From: Vibrio mangrovi
GTDB lineage: Bacteria; Pseudomonadota; Gammaproteobacteria; Enterobacterales; Vibrionaceae
Direction: 5' to 3'
Length of the DNA stretch: 64,000 nucleotides
Assembly (NCBI RefSeq): GCF_024346955.1
Contig: NZ_AP024883.1
Location: forward strand, 620,001 to 684,000
Under the pieces are notes generated by a model that was given only the letters and a program-made list of their open reading frames with translations, was not told the DNA's origin and did not search any database. Every line of letters starts with the position of its first letter. The stretch's first letter is position 1. This document shows positions 7,135-16,906 of this stretch, piece after piece. The translations under genes were made by a program, and so were the position numbers.

Positions 7135-9129
7135 ATGTCTTCCCAAAAACGTCTTGCTAATGCAATCCGTGCGCTGAGCATGGATGGTGTTCAACAAGCC
7201 AATTCTGGTCACCCCGGCGCCCCGATGGGGATGGCGGATATCGCTGAAGTGCTCTGGCGCTCTCATCTGAACCATAACCCGCAGAACCCGAACTGGGCTG
7301 ACCGTGACCGTTTTATTCTGTCCAATGGCCATGGTTCGATGCTGATTTATTCATTGCTGCACCTGACCGGTTACGACCTGTCTATCGATGACCTGAAGAA
7401 TTTCCGTCAGCTTCACTCGAAAACACCGGGCCATCCTGAGTACGGTTATGCGCCGGGCATCGAAACGACCACCGGTCCGCTGGGACAAGGCATTACCAAT
7501 GCCGTGGGTATGGCGATTGCGGAAAAAGCACTGGCAGCCCAGTTTAACCGCGACGGTCACGATATCGTCAATCACCACACTTATGCTTTCCTCGGCGATG
7601 GCTGTCTGATGGAAGGGATTTCGCATGAAGCCTGTTCACTGGCCGGAACACTGGGTCTGGGTAAACTGATTGCTTTCTGGGATGACAATGGCATTTCGAT
7701 TGATGGTCATGTTGAAGGCTGGTTTAGCGACGACACGCCAAAACGATTTGAAGCGTATGGCTGGCATGTTATTCCGGCGGTTGACGGTCATGATCCGGCA
7801 GCGATTGAAGCGGCGATTACTGCGGCGAAGGCAGAATCTTCCCGTCCGACCCTGATTTGTACCAAAACCGTGATTGGTTTCGGCTCGCCGAACAAATCCG
7901 GTTCGCATGATTGCCACGGTGCGCCACTGGGAGCCGATGAAGTACAGGCCACCCGTCAGCAGCTGGGTTGGGAATATGGTCCGTTTGAAATCCCGGCGGA
8001 TATCTATGCCGAGTGGGATGCCAAAGCAGCCGGTGCAGCCAAAGAAGCCGCCTGGAATGAAAAATTTGCCGCGTATCAGTCGGCGTATCCGGAGCTTGCT
8101 GCTGAATTCACCCGTCGGGTGAACGGCGAACTACCGGCTGACTGGGAAGCACAGGCCAGTCAGATTATTGCGGACCTTCAGGCCAATCCGGCCACGATTG
8201 CTTCGCGCAAAGCCTCGCAGAATGCACTGGAAGCGTTCGGCAAGCTGTTGCCTGAATTTATGGGCGGCTCGGCTGATTTGGCACCATCGAACCTGACGAT
8301 GTGGTCCGGCTCGAAGTCTCTGACAGCAGATGATGCTTCCGGCAACTATATCCATTACGGTGTGCGTGAATTCGGAATGACGGCCATCATTAACGGGATT
8401 GCGCTGCATGGCGGCTTTATTCCTTATGGTGCCACCTTCCTGATGTTTATGGAGTATGCCCGTAACGCGATGCGGATGGCGGCACTGATGAAAGTGCAGA
8501 ACATTCAGGTTTACACGCACGATTCGATTGGTCTGGGTGAAGATGGTCCGACCCACCAGCCGGTTGAGCAGATTGCTTCGCTGCGTCTGACACCGAACAT
8601 GAGCACCTGGCGTCCTTGTGACCAGGTTGAATCAGCGGTGGCCTGGAAACTGGCGATTGAGCGTAAAGATGCACCGACTGCACTGATTTTCTCCCGTCAG
8701 AATCTGGTTCAGCAGGAGCGTGATGCAGTTCAGCTGGCAAATATCGCGAAAGGTGGTTATATCCTGAAAGATTGTCAGGGCACACCGGAGCTGATTCTGA
8801 TTGCGACCGGCTCTGAAGTGGAACTGGCTGTCCAGGCTGCGGCTGAGCTGACGGCAAAAGGCAAACTGGTTCGTGTGGTTTCTATGCCATCAACCGACGC
8901 ATTTGACCGTCAGGATGCAGCTTACCGTGAAGCGGTTCTGCCTGCATCGGTGACAGCCCGGGTTGCAGTTGAAGCCGGAATTGCAGATTACTGGTACAAG
9001 TACGTTGGTCTGAACGGTCGTGTTATTGGTATGAACAGCTTTGGGGAATCAGCACCGGCCGGTGAACTGTTCAAGCTGTTTGGCTTCACTGTTGAAAATG
9101 TGGTGGAAGTTGCGCTGTCGCTAAACTAA
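7135..9129 (+). CDS. tkt: Transketolase
   Basis: Thiamine-diphosphate enzyme moving two-carbon units between sugar phosphates in the pentose phosphate pathway. The 664-aa product has all domains: SGHPGAPMGMAD (His26) at the N-terminus, GPLGQGITNAVG, the ThDP/Mg motif GDGCLMEGISHEA near 155, the GVREFGM glutamate in the pyrimidine domain, and a C-terminal domain with IATGSEVELA. It opens a central-carbon block (tkt-epd-pgk-fba) conserved in vibrios. Codon use is noticeably richer in GC than in pgk and fba. Confidence 0.97.
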   Translation: MSSQKRLANAIRALSMDGVQQANSGHPGAPMGMADIAEVLWRSHLNHNPQNPNWADRDRFILSNGHGSMLIYSLLHLTGYDLSIDDLKNFRQLHSKTPGHPEYGYAPGIETTTGPLGQGITNAVGMAIAEKALAAQFNRDGHDIVNHHTYAFLGDGCLMEGISHEACSLAGTLGLGKLIAFWDDNGISIDGHVEGWFSDDTPKRFEAYGWHVIPAVDGHDPAAIEAAITAAKAESSRPTLICTKTVIGFGSPNKSGSHDCHGAPLGADEVQATRQQLGWEYGPFEIPADIYAEWDAKAAGAAKEAAWNEKFAAYQSAYPELAAEFTRRVNGELPADWEAQASQIIADLQANPATIASRKASQNALEAFGKLLPEFMGGSADLAPSNLTMWSGSKSLTADDASGNYIHYGVREFGMTAIINGIALHGGFIPYGATFLMFMEYARNAMRMAALMKVQNIQVYTHDSIGLGEDGPTHQPVEQIASLRLTPNMSTWRPCDQVESAVAWKLAIERKDAPTALIFSRQNLVQQERDAVQLANIAKGGYILKDCQGTPELILIATGSEVELAVQAAAELTAKGKLVRVVSMPSTDAFDRQDAAYREAVLPASVTARVAVEAGIADYWYKYVGLNGRVIGMNSFGESAPAGELFKLFGFTVENVVEVALSLN

Positions 9130-9151
9130 ATACTCGCTAATCTTATTGTTG

Positions 9152-9183
9152 AATGCCGGACCTGATGTCCGGCATTTTTTCTT
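9152..9183 (+). terminator. Terminator of tkt
   Basis: Ten-bp perfect stem AATGCCGGAC / GTCCGGCATT, loop CTGAT, followed by a T run; it lies 23 bases after the tkt stop. Confidence 0.9.
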
Positions 9184-9335
9184 TGAGTTATTTTTCTGAA
9201 ACAGTGTCTATTGGCTATATGTTTGCATCTGTCACCGAAAGGTGATTTGAACATATAACGGATGTTATTTTTTTGTACAATCCGTTACTATCATGCCTCT
9301 AATGATATAAAGCGTATTGAGAAGGTGAGAGAGGA

Positions 9336-10361
9336 ATGTTAAGAATCGCAATCAATGGTTTTGGCCGGATAGGCCGGAATGTTTTGCGGGCTGTTTATGA
9401 AAGTGGTAAGAGTCAGCAAATCGAAGTGGTTGCAGTGAATGAACTGGCTAAACCTGATGCGATGGCTCATCTGCTCCAGTTTGACTCCAGTCATGGCCGC
9501 TTTTTCAAAAAAATCAGTCATGATCAGGAACATTTATATCTCCACCACGAGGATGGCAGCTCTGATGCTGTCCGGATTCTTCATTTGCCTGAACTGAAAC
9601 TGCTTCCATGGCGTGATCTGGATGTTGATATCGTTCTTGATTGTACCGGGGTATTCGGAAGTCGGGATGATGGTCTGGCCCATCTGGAAGCCGGAGCCCG
9701 GCAAGTGCTTTTTTCGCATCCCGGAAGCCATGATTTGGATAACACCATTATTTATGGGGTGAACCATGAGACATTAAAAACGGAGCACCGTATTGTTTCC
9801 AATGGTTCCTGCACAACGAACTGTATCGTTCCGATTATCAAAGTACTGGATGAAAACTTCGGGATTGATTCCGGTACAATTACCACGATTCATTCATCAA
9901 TGAATGATCAGCCGGTTATCGATGCTTATCATAATGATTTGCGCAGAACACGGGCTGCCAGCCAGTCAATTATTCCGGTAGATACGAAGTTGCATAAAGG
10001 TATCGAACGGATTTTCCCTAAATTCTCAAATAAGTTTGAAGCCATTTCAGTCCGGGTACCGACTGTGAACGTTACCGCAATGGACTTAAGTGTCACAATT
10101 AACACAAATGTAAAAGTTAATGACGTAAATCAAACCATAATTGATGCTTCTCAGTGTACATTACGGGGCATTGTTGACTATACTGAAGCGCCGCTTGTTT
10201 CGATAGATTTTAACCATGACGCGCATAGTGCAATTGTCGATGGTTCTCAAACAAGGGTCAGTAACGGACAGCTGGTGAAAATGCTGGTCTGGTGCGACAA
10301 CGAATGGGGTTTTGCAAACCGTATGTTGGATACGGCTTTGACGATGTACTCGCTGCAGTAG
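9336..10361 (+). CDS. epd: D-erythrose-4-phosphate dehydrogenase
   Basis: NAD-dependent enzyme of the GAPDH family that oxidises erythrose-4-phosphate to 4-phosphoerythronate for PLP synthesis. The 341-aa protein has the NAD fold INGFGRIGRNVLRA, the catalytic cysteine in SNGSCTTNC, and the Epd-type C-terminus with HSAIVDGSQTRVSNGQLVK and WCDNEWGFANRML. The start follows GAGAGAGG. Position directly before pgk and fba is the standard gammaproteobacterial order and separates it from gapA. Confidence 0.95.
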   Translation: MLRIAINGFGRIGRNVLRAVYESGKSQQIEVVAVNELAKPDAMAHLLQFDSSHGRFFKKISHDQEHLYLHHEDGSSDAVRILHLPELKLLPWRDLDVDIVLDCTGVFGSRDDGLAHLEAGARQVLFSHPGSHDLDNTIIYGVNHETLKTEHRIVSNGSCTTNCIVPIIKVLDENFGIDSGTITTIHSSMNDQPVIDAYHNDLRRTRAASQSIIPVDTKLHKGIERIFPKFSNKFEAISVRVPTVNVTAMDLSVTINTNVKVNDVNQTIIDASQCTLRGIVDYTEAPLVSIDFNHDAHSAIVDGSQTRVSNGQLVKMLVWCDNEWGFANRMLDTALTMYSLQ

Positions 10362-10511
10362 AATATAATCGGGGACGAGAAAGTATTTATTTTCCAGAGC
10401 GAAATAAATAAGATTATTTCTGCGGGTGAACTCTATCAAGATAAACGATAGTTCGGCAGGGTTGCGGAACTGTCAAAACATTTTCCAATATTGCAATTTG
10501 AGGGGACAACC

Positions 10512-11675
10512 ATGTCTGTAATCAAGATGACCGACCTGGATTTAGCAGGTAAACGCGTATTCATTCGTGCTGATCTCAATGTGCCGGTAAAAGACGGCAA
10601 AGTAACATCAGACGCACGGATTCTGGCATCTTTGCCAACGATTAAACATTGCCTTGCTGCTGGAGCAAAGGTCATGGTGACATCTCACCTGGGCCGTCCG
10701 ACTGAAGGTGAATATGCAGAAGAGTTTTCTCTACAGCCTGTTGTGAACTACTTGAGTGACGCCCTGGACTGTGAAGTGAAACTGGCGAAAGACTATCTGA
10801 ATGGTCTGGAACTGAACGCCGGTGAATTGGTTGTTCTTGAAAACGTTCGCTTTAACAAAGGTGAAAAGAAAAACGAAGAAGCATTGTCTAAACAGTATGC
10901 TGCATTGTGTGACGTATTTGTAATGGATGCATTTGGTACGGCTCACCGTGCTCAGGCATCAACTCATGGTGTTGGTATGCATGCGCCTGTTGCGTGTGCC
11001 GGTCCTCTGTTGGCGAACGAACTGGATGCTTTGGGTAAAGCGATGGATAACCCTGCTCGCCCAATGGTTGCAATTGTTGGCGGTTCAAAAGTTTCTACAA
11101 AACTGACTGTACTTGAATCTCTGTCAAAAATAGCTGATCAGCTGGTTGTTGGTGGTGGTATCGCGAATACATTTATTGCTGCTGCCGGTCACAACGTCGG
11201 TAAGTCTCTTTATGAAGCAGACTTAGTTGATACTGCGAAAAAATTGATGGAAGAGTGTGCAATTCCTGTTGCGACTGACGTTGCCTGTGCAAAAGCATTT
11301 GACGAGAATGCAGAAGCTGAAATCAAAGATGTATCTGAAGTTCAGGATGACGATATGATCTTCGACCTTGGTCCGGATTCGACTGCAGCACTGGCAAAAA
11401 TTCTGAAAGATGCAAAAACTATTCTTTGGAATGGTCCTGTCGGTGTTTTTGAATTCAAGAACTTTGAAGCTGGTACAAAAGGCATTTCTCAGGCGATCGC
11501 TGACTCAGAAGGTTTCTCTGTAGCTGGTGGTGGTGATACTCTGGCGGCAATCGATAAGTTCGGTATTAAAGCTGATGTATCATATATTTCAACAGGTGGT
11601 GGTGCATTCCTTGAGTTTGTTGAAGGGAAGAAACTGCCGGCAGTTGAAATGCTGGAAGCACGTGCGAAAGCATAA
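10512..11675 (+). CDS. pgk: Phosphoglycerate kinase
   Basis: Glycolytic enzyme transferring phosphate from 1,3-bisphosphoglycerate to ADP. The start at 10512 (MSVIKMTDLDLAGKRV) is preceded by GAGGGGACAACC; an upstream in-frame start adds seven residues over the ribosome site and is rejected. The 387-aa protein shows FIRADLNVP, TSHLGRPTEGE, the hinge/nucleotide motifs VGGSKVSTKL and LWNGPVGVFE, and the C-terminal AGGGDTLAAI and STGGGAFLEF loops. A terminator follows immediately. Confidence 0.97.
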   Translation: MSVIKMTDLDLAGKRVFIRADLNVPVKDGKVTSDARILASLPTIKHCLAAGAKVMVTSHLGRPTEGEYAEEFSLQPVVNYLSDALDCEVKLAKDYLNGLELNAGELVVLENVRFNKGEKKNEEALSKQYAALCDVFVMDAFGTAHRAQASTHGVGMHAPVACAGPLLANELDALGKAMDNPARPMVAIVGGSKVSTKLTVLESLSKIADQLVVGGGIANTFIAAAGHNVGKSLYEADLVDTAKKLMEECAIPVATDVACAKAFDENAEAEIKDVSEVQDDDMIFDLGPDSTAALAKILKDAKTILWNGPVGVFEFKNFEAGTKGISQAIADSEGFSVAGGGDTLAAIDKFGIKADVSYISTGGGAFLEFVEGKKLPAVEMLEARAKA

Positions 11676-11682
11676 TCATAAC

Positions 11683-11710
11683 AAAGCGGGAGCATACAAA
11701 CTCCCGCTTT
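11683..11710 (+). terminator. Terminator of pgk
   Basis: Stem AAAGCGGGAG / CTCCCGCTTT with an 8-base loop, starting 7 bases after the pgk stop; the downstream tract is only moderately T-rich. Confidence 0.8.
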
Positions 11711-11856
11711 CTGTTTGTCTGCTGTCTTCTATTGTGCAAGCCTGATGGTTATTTGCTAAAATAGTTGCCATTGTAGGCAGACGTTTACAGCATATGTTTG
11801 TAAGAAAGTTAACTTAATAAGTTTTATTTTAAACGACAGAAAATAGGATTAAATCC

Positions 11857-12933
11857 ATGTCTAAGGTCTTCGATTTTGTAAAACCAGGGGTCATTTCTGG
11901 CGATGATGTTCAGAAAGTATTTGAAGTTGCTAAAGAAAATAACTTCGCACTACCAGCGGTTAACTGTGTTGGTACTGACTCTGTTAACGCGGTACTTGAA
12001 GCGGCTGCAAAAGTAAAGTCTCCGGTCATTGTTCAGTTTTCTAACGGTGGCGCAGGCTTCTTTGCCGGTAAAGGTCTGAAACTTGAAGGTCAGCAAACTC
12101 AGATTCTGGGTGCTGTTGCAGGTGCGAAATTTGTACATGCTGTTGCTGAATCTTATGGTGTTCCTGTCATTCTGCACACTGACCACGCAGCGAAAAAACT
12201 GTTGCCATGGATCGACGGTCTGCTTGATGCCGGTGAAAAATTCTTTGCTGAAACAGGTAAACCACTGTTCTCTTCTCACATGATTGACCTTTCAGAAGAA
12301 ACTCTGGAAGAAAACATCGAGACTTGTGCGAAGTACTTAGAGCGCATGGCAAAAATGAACATGACTCTTGAGATCGAACTGGGTTGTACCGGTGGTGAAG
12401 AAGATGGCGTCGATAACTCAGATATGGACTCTTCTGAGCTGTATACTTCTCCTGAAGACGTTGCTTACGCATACGAGAAACTGAATGCTGTTAGCCATCG
12501 TTTCACGATTGCGGCTTCTTTCGGTAACGTTCACGGTGTTTACAAGCCTGGTAACGTGGTACTGACTCCAACAATCCTGCGTGATTCTCAGGCTTATGTT
12601 TCTGAGAAATTCGGTCTTCCTGAAAACTCTCTGAACTTCGTATTCCACGGTGGATCAGGTTCTAGTGAAGCAGAAATTCAGGAATCTATCAGCTACGGTG
12701 TCATTAAAATGAACATCGATACTGATACTCAGTGGGCAACATGGGATGGTATCCGTCAGTATGAAGCAGAAAATCATGATTATCTGCAAGGTCAAATCGG
12801 TAACCCAACGGGTGAAGATGCACCGAATAAAAAATACTACGACCCACGTGTATGGCTGCGTGCAGGACAGGCATCCATGGTAAAACGTCTTGAAAAAGCA
12901 TTTGCAGATTTGAATGCAATTGACGTGCTATAA
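11857..12933 (+). CDS. fbaA: Class II fructose-bisphosphate aldolase
   Basis: Zinc-dependent aldolase of glycolysis and gluconeogenesis. The 358-aa protein has the class II zinc and catalytic motifs LHTDHAAKKLLPW, ELGCTGGEEDGVDN, FGNVHGVY and VFHGGSGSS followed by NIDTDTQWA. Length matches the E. coli FbaA type. It has its own leader (182 bases after pgk, behind the pgk terminator), so it can be transcribed separately from pgk. Confidence 0.97.
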   Translation: MSKVFDFVKPGVISGDDVQKVFEVAKENNFALPAVNCVGTDSVNAVLEAAAKVKSPVIVQFSNGGAGFFAGKGLKLEGQQTQILGAVAGAKFVHAVAESYGVPVILHTDHAAKKLLPWIDGLLDAGEKFFAETGKPLFSSHMIDLSEETLEENIETCAKYLERMAKMNMTLEIELGCTGGEEDGVDNSDMDSSELYTSPEDVAYAYEKLNAVSHRFTIAASFGNVHGVYKPGNVVLTPTILRDSQAYVSEKFGLPENSLNFVFHGGSGSSEAEIQESISYGVIKMNIDTDTQWATWDGIRQYEAENHDYLQGQIGNPTGEDAPNKKYYDPRVWLRAGQASMVKRLEKAFADLNAIDVL

Positions 12934-12962
12934 TTTGATTTAATATCAATTTATTGTCAGAA

Positions 12963-12989
12963 AACCCGTTCATATGAGCGGGTTTTTTT
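12963..12989 (+). terminator. Terminator of fba
   Basis: Near-perfect 22-base palindrome with arms AACCCGTTCA / TGAGCGGGTT (one G-U pair) followed by a T run, 30 bases after the fba stop. Confidence 0.9.
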
Positions 12990-13159
12990 ATACCTGATAT
13001 AATCAATGTGGAGTTAATATGACTTATTTCATTGTTTTGATGATCAGGACTGGGGATTCCACAAACCACTAAAAACATCCGTGTGAATAAGGGCATGAGT
13101 GCTCTTGTTTATGCTAGTAGAAAAAATATAAGTTTTATTGTTATGAAGAGGGAAAGTAA

Positions 13160-14026
13160 ATGGCTGGAGAATCGGTAACAAGTATAGGTGTACCTTTATC
13201 TGATGGCTTATCTCAGGTGAATAGCTGGCTGACAGATAATTCGGACATCTTATTACAATATGGTGTGAATATTATTGCTGCAATTCTGATCTTGTTCTTT
13301 GGTAATATTCTGGTCAAAGTGGTTGCGGGCAGTATTTCCAAAGTGTTGCATAGAAAGGAAATGGATCCGGCCGTTGTTGAATTTATCCACGGTTTGGTGC
13401 GTTATCTGCTGTTTGTGATTGTCCTTATTGCCGCGTTGGGACGTATTGGTGTACAAACGGCATCTGTTGTTGCTGTGATTGGTGCTGCGGGTTTAGCTGT
13501 TGGCCTGGCTTTGCAAGGGTCGCTGTCAAATTTTGCTGCCGGAATTCTGATTGTTGCATTCCGTCCGTTTAAATCGGGTGATTACGTTGAAGTCGCTGGC
13601 GTTGCCGGTTCTGTGGAAAGTATTCAGATTTTCCAGACCGTTTTGAAAACACCGGATAATAAAATGGTGGTTGTACCGAATTCTGCGATTATCGGTGGGG
13701 CGATCACCAACTATTCACGCCATGCGACCCGGAGAATTGATTTAGTTATCGGTGTGTCCTATTCCGCAGATTTGCAAAAAACCAAACAAATTCTGCGTGA
13801 GACAGTTGAGCGTGATGAACGTGTACTGAAAGATCCGGATATTACCATCGGTGTTCATGCTCTGGCTGATTCTTCAGTAAATTTTGTGGTTCGCCCTTGG
13901 GTGAAAACAGCAGATTATTGGGCCGTTTATTTCGACTTACTGATGAATATTAAGGAAGCGCTTGACGCAAATGATATTGAAATCCCATTCCCACAAATGA
14001 GTGTGCATCTGAACAAGGCGGATTAA
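13160..14026 (+). CDS. mscS: Small-conductance mechanosensitive channel MscS
   Basis: Heptameric inner-membrane channel opened by membrane tension during osmotic downshock. The 288-aa protein has three N-terminal membrane helices (about 33-56, 78-98 and 101-130). The pore helix has the Gly/Ala pattern of GAAGLAVGLALQGSLSNFAAG, and FRPFKSGDYVEVAGVAG begins the beta domain. PNSAIIGGAITNYS and the C-terminal alpha/beta domain follow. Length and layout are those of E. coli MscS. It follows fba, as in other vibrios, and has its own terminator. Confidence 0.95.
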   Translation: MAGESVTSIGVPLSDGLSQVNSWLTDNSDILLQYGVNIIAAILILFFGNILVKVVAGSISKVLHRKEMDPAVVEFIHGLVRYLLFVIVLIAALGRIGVQTASVVAVIGAAGLAVGLALQGSLSNFAAGILIVAFRPFKSGDYVEVAGVAGSVESIQIFQTVLKTPDNKMVVVPNSAIIGGAITNYSRHATRRIDLVIGVSYSADLQKTKQILRETVERDERVLKDPDITIGVHALADSSVNFVVRPWVKTADYWAVYFDLLMNIKEALDANDIEIPFPQMSVHLNKAD

Positions 14027-14048
14027 CCCGTACTTATTTCCCGGAGAC

Positions 14049-14076
14049 AAGCGGTGTTGTGATACACCGCTTTTTT
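14049..14076 (+). terminator. Terminator of mscS
   Basis: Stem AAGCGGTGT / ACACCGCTT with a 6-base loop and TTTTTT, 23 bases after the mscS stop; it lies between convergent mscS and argO. Confidence 0.88.
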
Positions 14077-14092
14077 ATTTGTCTTACTGAGT

Positions 14093-14707
14093 TTAAATCC
14101 ACACTCGTATCAGTTGAATTGCAGCAATAAACATGACTAAAGCTACACCGATATCAATACATCGCCTGACTCCGGGACGAGATAAAAGATGACTGAAGCG
14201 GGCGGCACCGACAGACAGACTGAAAAACCAGATAAAAGAAGCTGCGATACTTCCAAGTGCAAAACTTAGCCGTTCTGTTCCCTGAAACTGTCCACCAATT
14301 GAGCCAAGAACAACAATGGTGTCTAGGTAAACATGTGGATTGAGTGCTGAAACAGCCATCGCACCAAGTAATACTGTTTTTCTGTTATAGGATGTGTCGG
14401 GTAGATGACTATCATCGTTTTGCGAGGACAATGCACTCTTCAAACTGCTGCATCCATAGATAGTCAGAAAGCAGATACCACCCAGAGTAATGATGGACAA
14501 AAGCTGGGGATGACCTGAGAAAAAAATGCCACCGCCGAACACACCAACAGAAATAAAGATCATGTCGAGTATCGTGCAAATGCTTGCTGTCAGATAATGG
14601 TGTTGCCGCTGAATTCCCTGATTCAGTACATAAGCATTTTGAGCACCGATAGGAATGATAATGCTGGCGCCGAGGCTGAATCCTTGTAATACGATCCAGA
14701 AATTCAT
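14093..14707 (-). CDS. argO: LysE-family arginine exporter ArgO
   Basis: Inner-membrane exporter of the LysE/ArgO family that expels excess arginine. The 204-aa product has about six hydrophobic segments and the family signature PIGAQNAYVLNQGIQRQHH near residues 19-35, plus ALNPHVYLDTIVVLGSIG in the middle, both typical of ArgO rather than RhtB. It is divergent from argP with a 111-base gap, the known regulator/exporter arrangement, so ArgP activation in response to arginine or lysine is expected. Confidence 0.92.
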   Translation of the reverse strand: MNFWIVLQGFSLGASIIIPIGAQNAYVLNQGIQRQHHYLTASICTILDMIFISVGVFGGGIFFSGHPQLLSIITLGGICFLTIYGCSSLKSALSSQNDDSHLPDTSYNRKTVLLGAMAVSALNPHVYLDTIVVLGSIGGQFQGTERLSFALGSIAASFIWFFSLSVGAARFSHLLSRPGVRRCIDIGVALVMFIAAIQLIRVWI

Positions 14708-14818
14708 GTCTTACTCCGATCTGTGATGATGATGGGAAGACAAGATAAGGAGAATATTGAAATAAGTATAATTAATGATTTTAATAGATTATTAGTATAA
14801 CTAATCAAAAAGGTTTGT

Positions 14819-15715
14819 ATGAGAGGATTGGATTATCGGTGGATTGAAGCATTAGATCGGGTCATTCTTCAGGGAAGTTTTGAACGGGCTGCGGATGATC
14901 TGTGTATTTCTCAATCGGCTGTATCACAACGGATCAAACAACTGGAACGCTTTCTGGCCCAGCCAGTTTTAGTCCGGGAACAGCCCTTGAGGCTAACCGT
15001 GACTGGAACAAAACTCATTGGTTTGTATCGCAAAGTGTGTTTACTGGAACAAGAACTGATCCCGGATTTTATTGATGAAATCCGGCCGGTATCTGTTTCC
15101 ATTGCTTCCAATGCAGATAGCCTGGCGACTTGGTTATTACCGGCACTCATTCCCGTGATGCAGGCCGGACAGGTAGAACTTAATATTCAGGTTACACTGG
15201 AATCCCGGACAATTGATAAGCTGAAAAGTGGTGAAGTGGCCGGGGCGATAAGCCTGGAATCGGAACCACTGAATGGATGTATTGCTGAATATTTAGGACG
15301 GGTTGATTACTTATGTGTTGCGACTCCGGCTTTTCACCAACAATATTTCTCATCAGGGGTTTGTGCCGGGACATTAAAAAAAGCACCGGCGATCTGTTTT
15401 GATCAACACGATCAGATGCATCAGGAATTCTTAAAGAGACATTTTGGAATCTCAACACATGCCATTATTCATCATACGATTGCGAGCTCTGAAGCTTTCG
15501 TGAAGTTGGCTTTGTCCGGGACTGCTTACTGCCTTATTTCTGAGATTCAGATTCAGGATGAGCTGGCCCGTGGTACTTTAATCAATATAACCCCGGATTA
15601 TGTGTTTACGAATGAAATGTACTGGCATCACTGGCAGTTAGAAACGGGTGTAATGCGGCAGATTTCTCATGCGGTTTTAAATTATGCCCGGCTACATCTG
15701 CCTCAGTCTGTTTGA
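14819..15715 (+). CDS. argP: LysR-type regulator ArgP
   Basis: Transcriptional regulator of arginine export and lysine-responsive genes. The 298-aa protein has an N-terminal winged helix (LDYRWIEALDRVILQGSFER, then AADDLCISQSAVSQRIKQLE) and the effector-binding domain with SIASNADSLATWLLPAL. Length and start are those of ArgP/IciA. Its divergent pairing with argO supports the assignment over a generic LysR protein. Confidence 0.92.
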   Translation: MRGLDYRWIEALDRVILQGSFERAADDLCISQSAVSQRIKQLERFLAQPVLVREQPLRLTVTGTKLIGLYRKVCLLEQELIPDFIDEIRPVSVSIASNADSLATWLLPALIPVMQAGQVELNIQVTLESRTIDKLKSGEVAGAISLESEPLNGCIAEYLGRVDYLCVATPAFHQQYFSSGVCAGTLKKAPAICFDQHDQMHQEFLKRHFGISTHAIIHHTIASSEAFVKLALSGTAYCLISEIQIQDELARGTLINITPDYVFTNEMYWHHWQLETGVMRQISHAVLNYARLHLPQSV

Positions 15716-15784
15716 GCTTGCAGTTAGTGTTCTGTAATTTTTGTCACAACCCGATCTAATTACATGGAAACTATCCTATGATTG

Positions 15785-15805
15785 TATATCCAAATGACTT
15801 CGAAT
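15785..15805. repeat. Fragment resembling the end of the 34.6-kb palindromic element
   Basis: TATATCCAAATGACTTCGAAT resembles the left arm (TATACCCAAATGACCTCAAG) of the inverted-repeat element at 34593-34697. Only one arm is present, just upstream of the SIMPL-domain gene. Confidence 0.35.
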
Positions 15806-15817
15806 GAGGTGAAGATA

Positions 15818-16498
15818 ATGCGGTTTATGATCCTGAGTTTAATGATGTTTTGCTTGCACACTTATGCAGCGGAAGTGAACTTTCCGCATATCTCGGTGAC
15901 TGGGTTCGGAGAAGTTACAGTGGTGCCGGATAGTGCGGTTTTTTCCGTTCAGGTTGAACAGTCGACTCTGAACGCCGAGCAGGCGAAAGAAAGTGTTGAT
16001 ACAGTTGTTCGCAAATTTTCTGAACGGCTACAGGAACTGGGGGCTGAAGATGAACAAATTTCTAGCTCTAATCTATCGCTTGCTCCTCAATATCACTACC
16101 CGGATGAAGGAAAGCCTGAATTAGTTGGCTATCGGGCTAGTCGGAGCGTCACTGTTTCAGTTAAACATCTGGAGAAGCTGAATGAGTTTCTTGATGTTGC
16201 TCTGGAGTCTGGAATTAACCGCATTGACCGGATTACGCTTCAGGTGAAGGATCATCGGAAATATCAGGCACAGGCAAGAGATAAAGCGATTCAGGATGCT
16301 TCAATGAAGGCGCTTTCCATCGCGAAAGGTTTTAAGCGTTCATTAGGTCCGGTATGGCGTGTGGATTACCACTCACAGCAGTCGAAGCCGATGATGATGC
16401 GCTCTGTTTCGATGAATCAGAAAGAGAGCTTTCAGGATTATCAGGATAAAACCATCGTGATCAGTGATAGTGTCGATGTGTTGTACAGGCTGAATTAA
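15818..16498 (+). CDS. SIMPL-domain (DUF541, YggE-like) periplasmic protein
   Basis: Family associated with oxidative stress defence in E. coli (YggE); the mechanism is unknown. The start at 15818 (MRFMILSLMMFCLHTYA) follows GAGGTGAAGATA and begins a signal peptide cleaved near residue 17; a longer frame from 15782 would bury the signal. The mature part opens with NFPHISVTGFGEVTVVPD, the SIMPL N-terminal strand, and contains VVRKFSERLQELGAEDEQI and the central ASRSVTVSVKHLEKL. E. coli yggE also sits near argO and argP, which supports the relationship. Confidence 0.88.
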   Translation: MRFMILSLMMFCLHTYAAEVNFPHISVTGFGEVTVVPDSAVFSVQVEQSTLNAEQAKESVDTVVRKFSERLQELGAEDEQISSSNLSLAPQYHYPDEGKPELVGYRASRSVTVSVKHLEKLNEFLDVALESGINRIDRITLQVKDHRKYQAQARDKAIQDASMKALSIAKGFKRSLGPVWRVDYHSQQSKPMMMRSVSMNQKESFQDYQDKTIVISDSVDVLYRLN

Positions 16499-16683
16499 TC
16501 TGACTGGGATATTCTGTGTATATTCGACGAAAGTTCAAATTTGATTAAATCTTGAGCAATCTCTCAAAATAAGTATACTACACACCTGAGATTAACTGCG
16601 TCCCAGCGTTGACCGGAACAACAATTTTACCAATCCAAAGAGAAGTAAAAGAAAAACTATAAGGAGATCAGAATACTGGGCAA

Positions 16684-16830
16684 ATGAGGCAAAGTGGTAT
16701 GGTGAATCATTTTCTGGTGAGATTAACAATTGGCTCTTTAGTAATACTCGGTATCAAGTTGAGTGCACTTTATTTTTTACCGATGGTATTACTGCTAAAT
16801 ACACATAACAAAGAGTTTTTTGGTTGGTAG
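16684..16830 (+). CDS. Possible 48-aa hydrophobic peptide
   Basis: An ATG frame between the SIMPL gene and the pykF terminator encodes 48 residues (43 from the internal ATG at 16699) with one clear membrane-like stretch, LVILGIKLSALYFLPMVLLL. An AAGGAG lies 18 bases before the first ATG, which is too far to be convincing. No family recognised; it could be chance in this otherwise empty 408-base gap (16499-16906). Confidence 0.35.
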   Translation: MRQSGMVNHFLVRLTIGSLVILGIKLSALYFLPMVLLLNTHNKEFFGW

Positions 16831-16848
16831 GTTTGACTTTAGTCGAAA

Positions 16849-16876
16849 AAAAACGGGGCGATTCAGCCCCGTTTTT
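16849..16876 (-). terminator. Terminator of pykF
   Basis: Perfect 11-bp stem AAAAACGGGGC / GCCCCGTTTTT with loop GATTCA, 30 bases beyond the pykF stop. Read on the minus strand the stem ends in a T tract. Confidence 0.9.
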
Positions 16877-16906
16877 GTATTCTGCCGATGGCAAATTGTC
16901 CGTAGA

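Noticed and set aside
8131..8857. Long frames opposite transketolase
   Set aside because: Antisense to a secure, full-length gene; typical GC-rich codon shadow.
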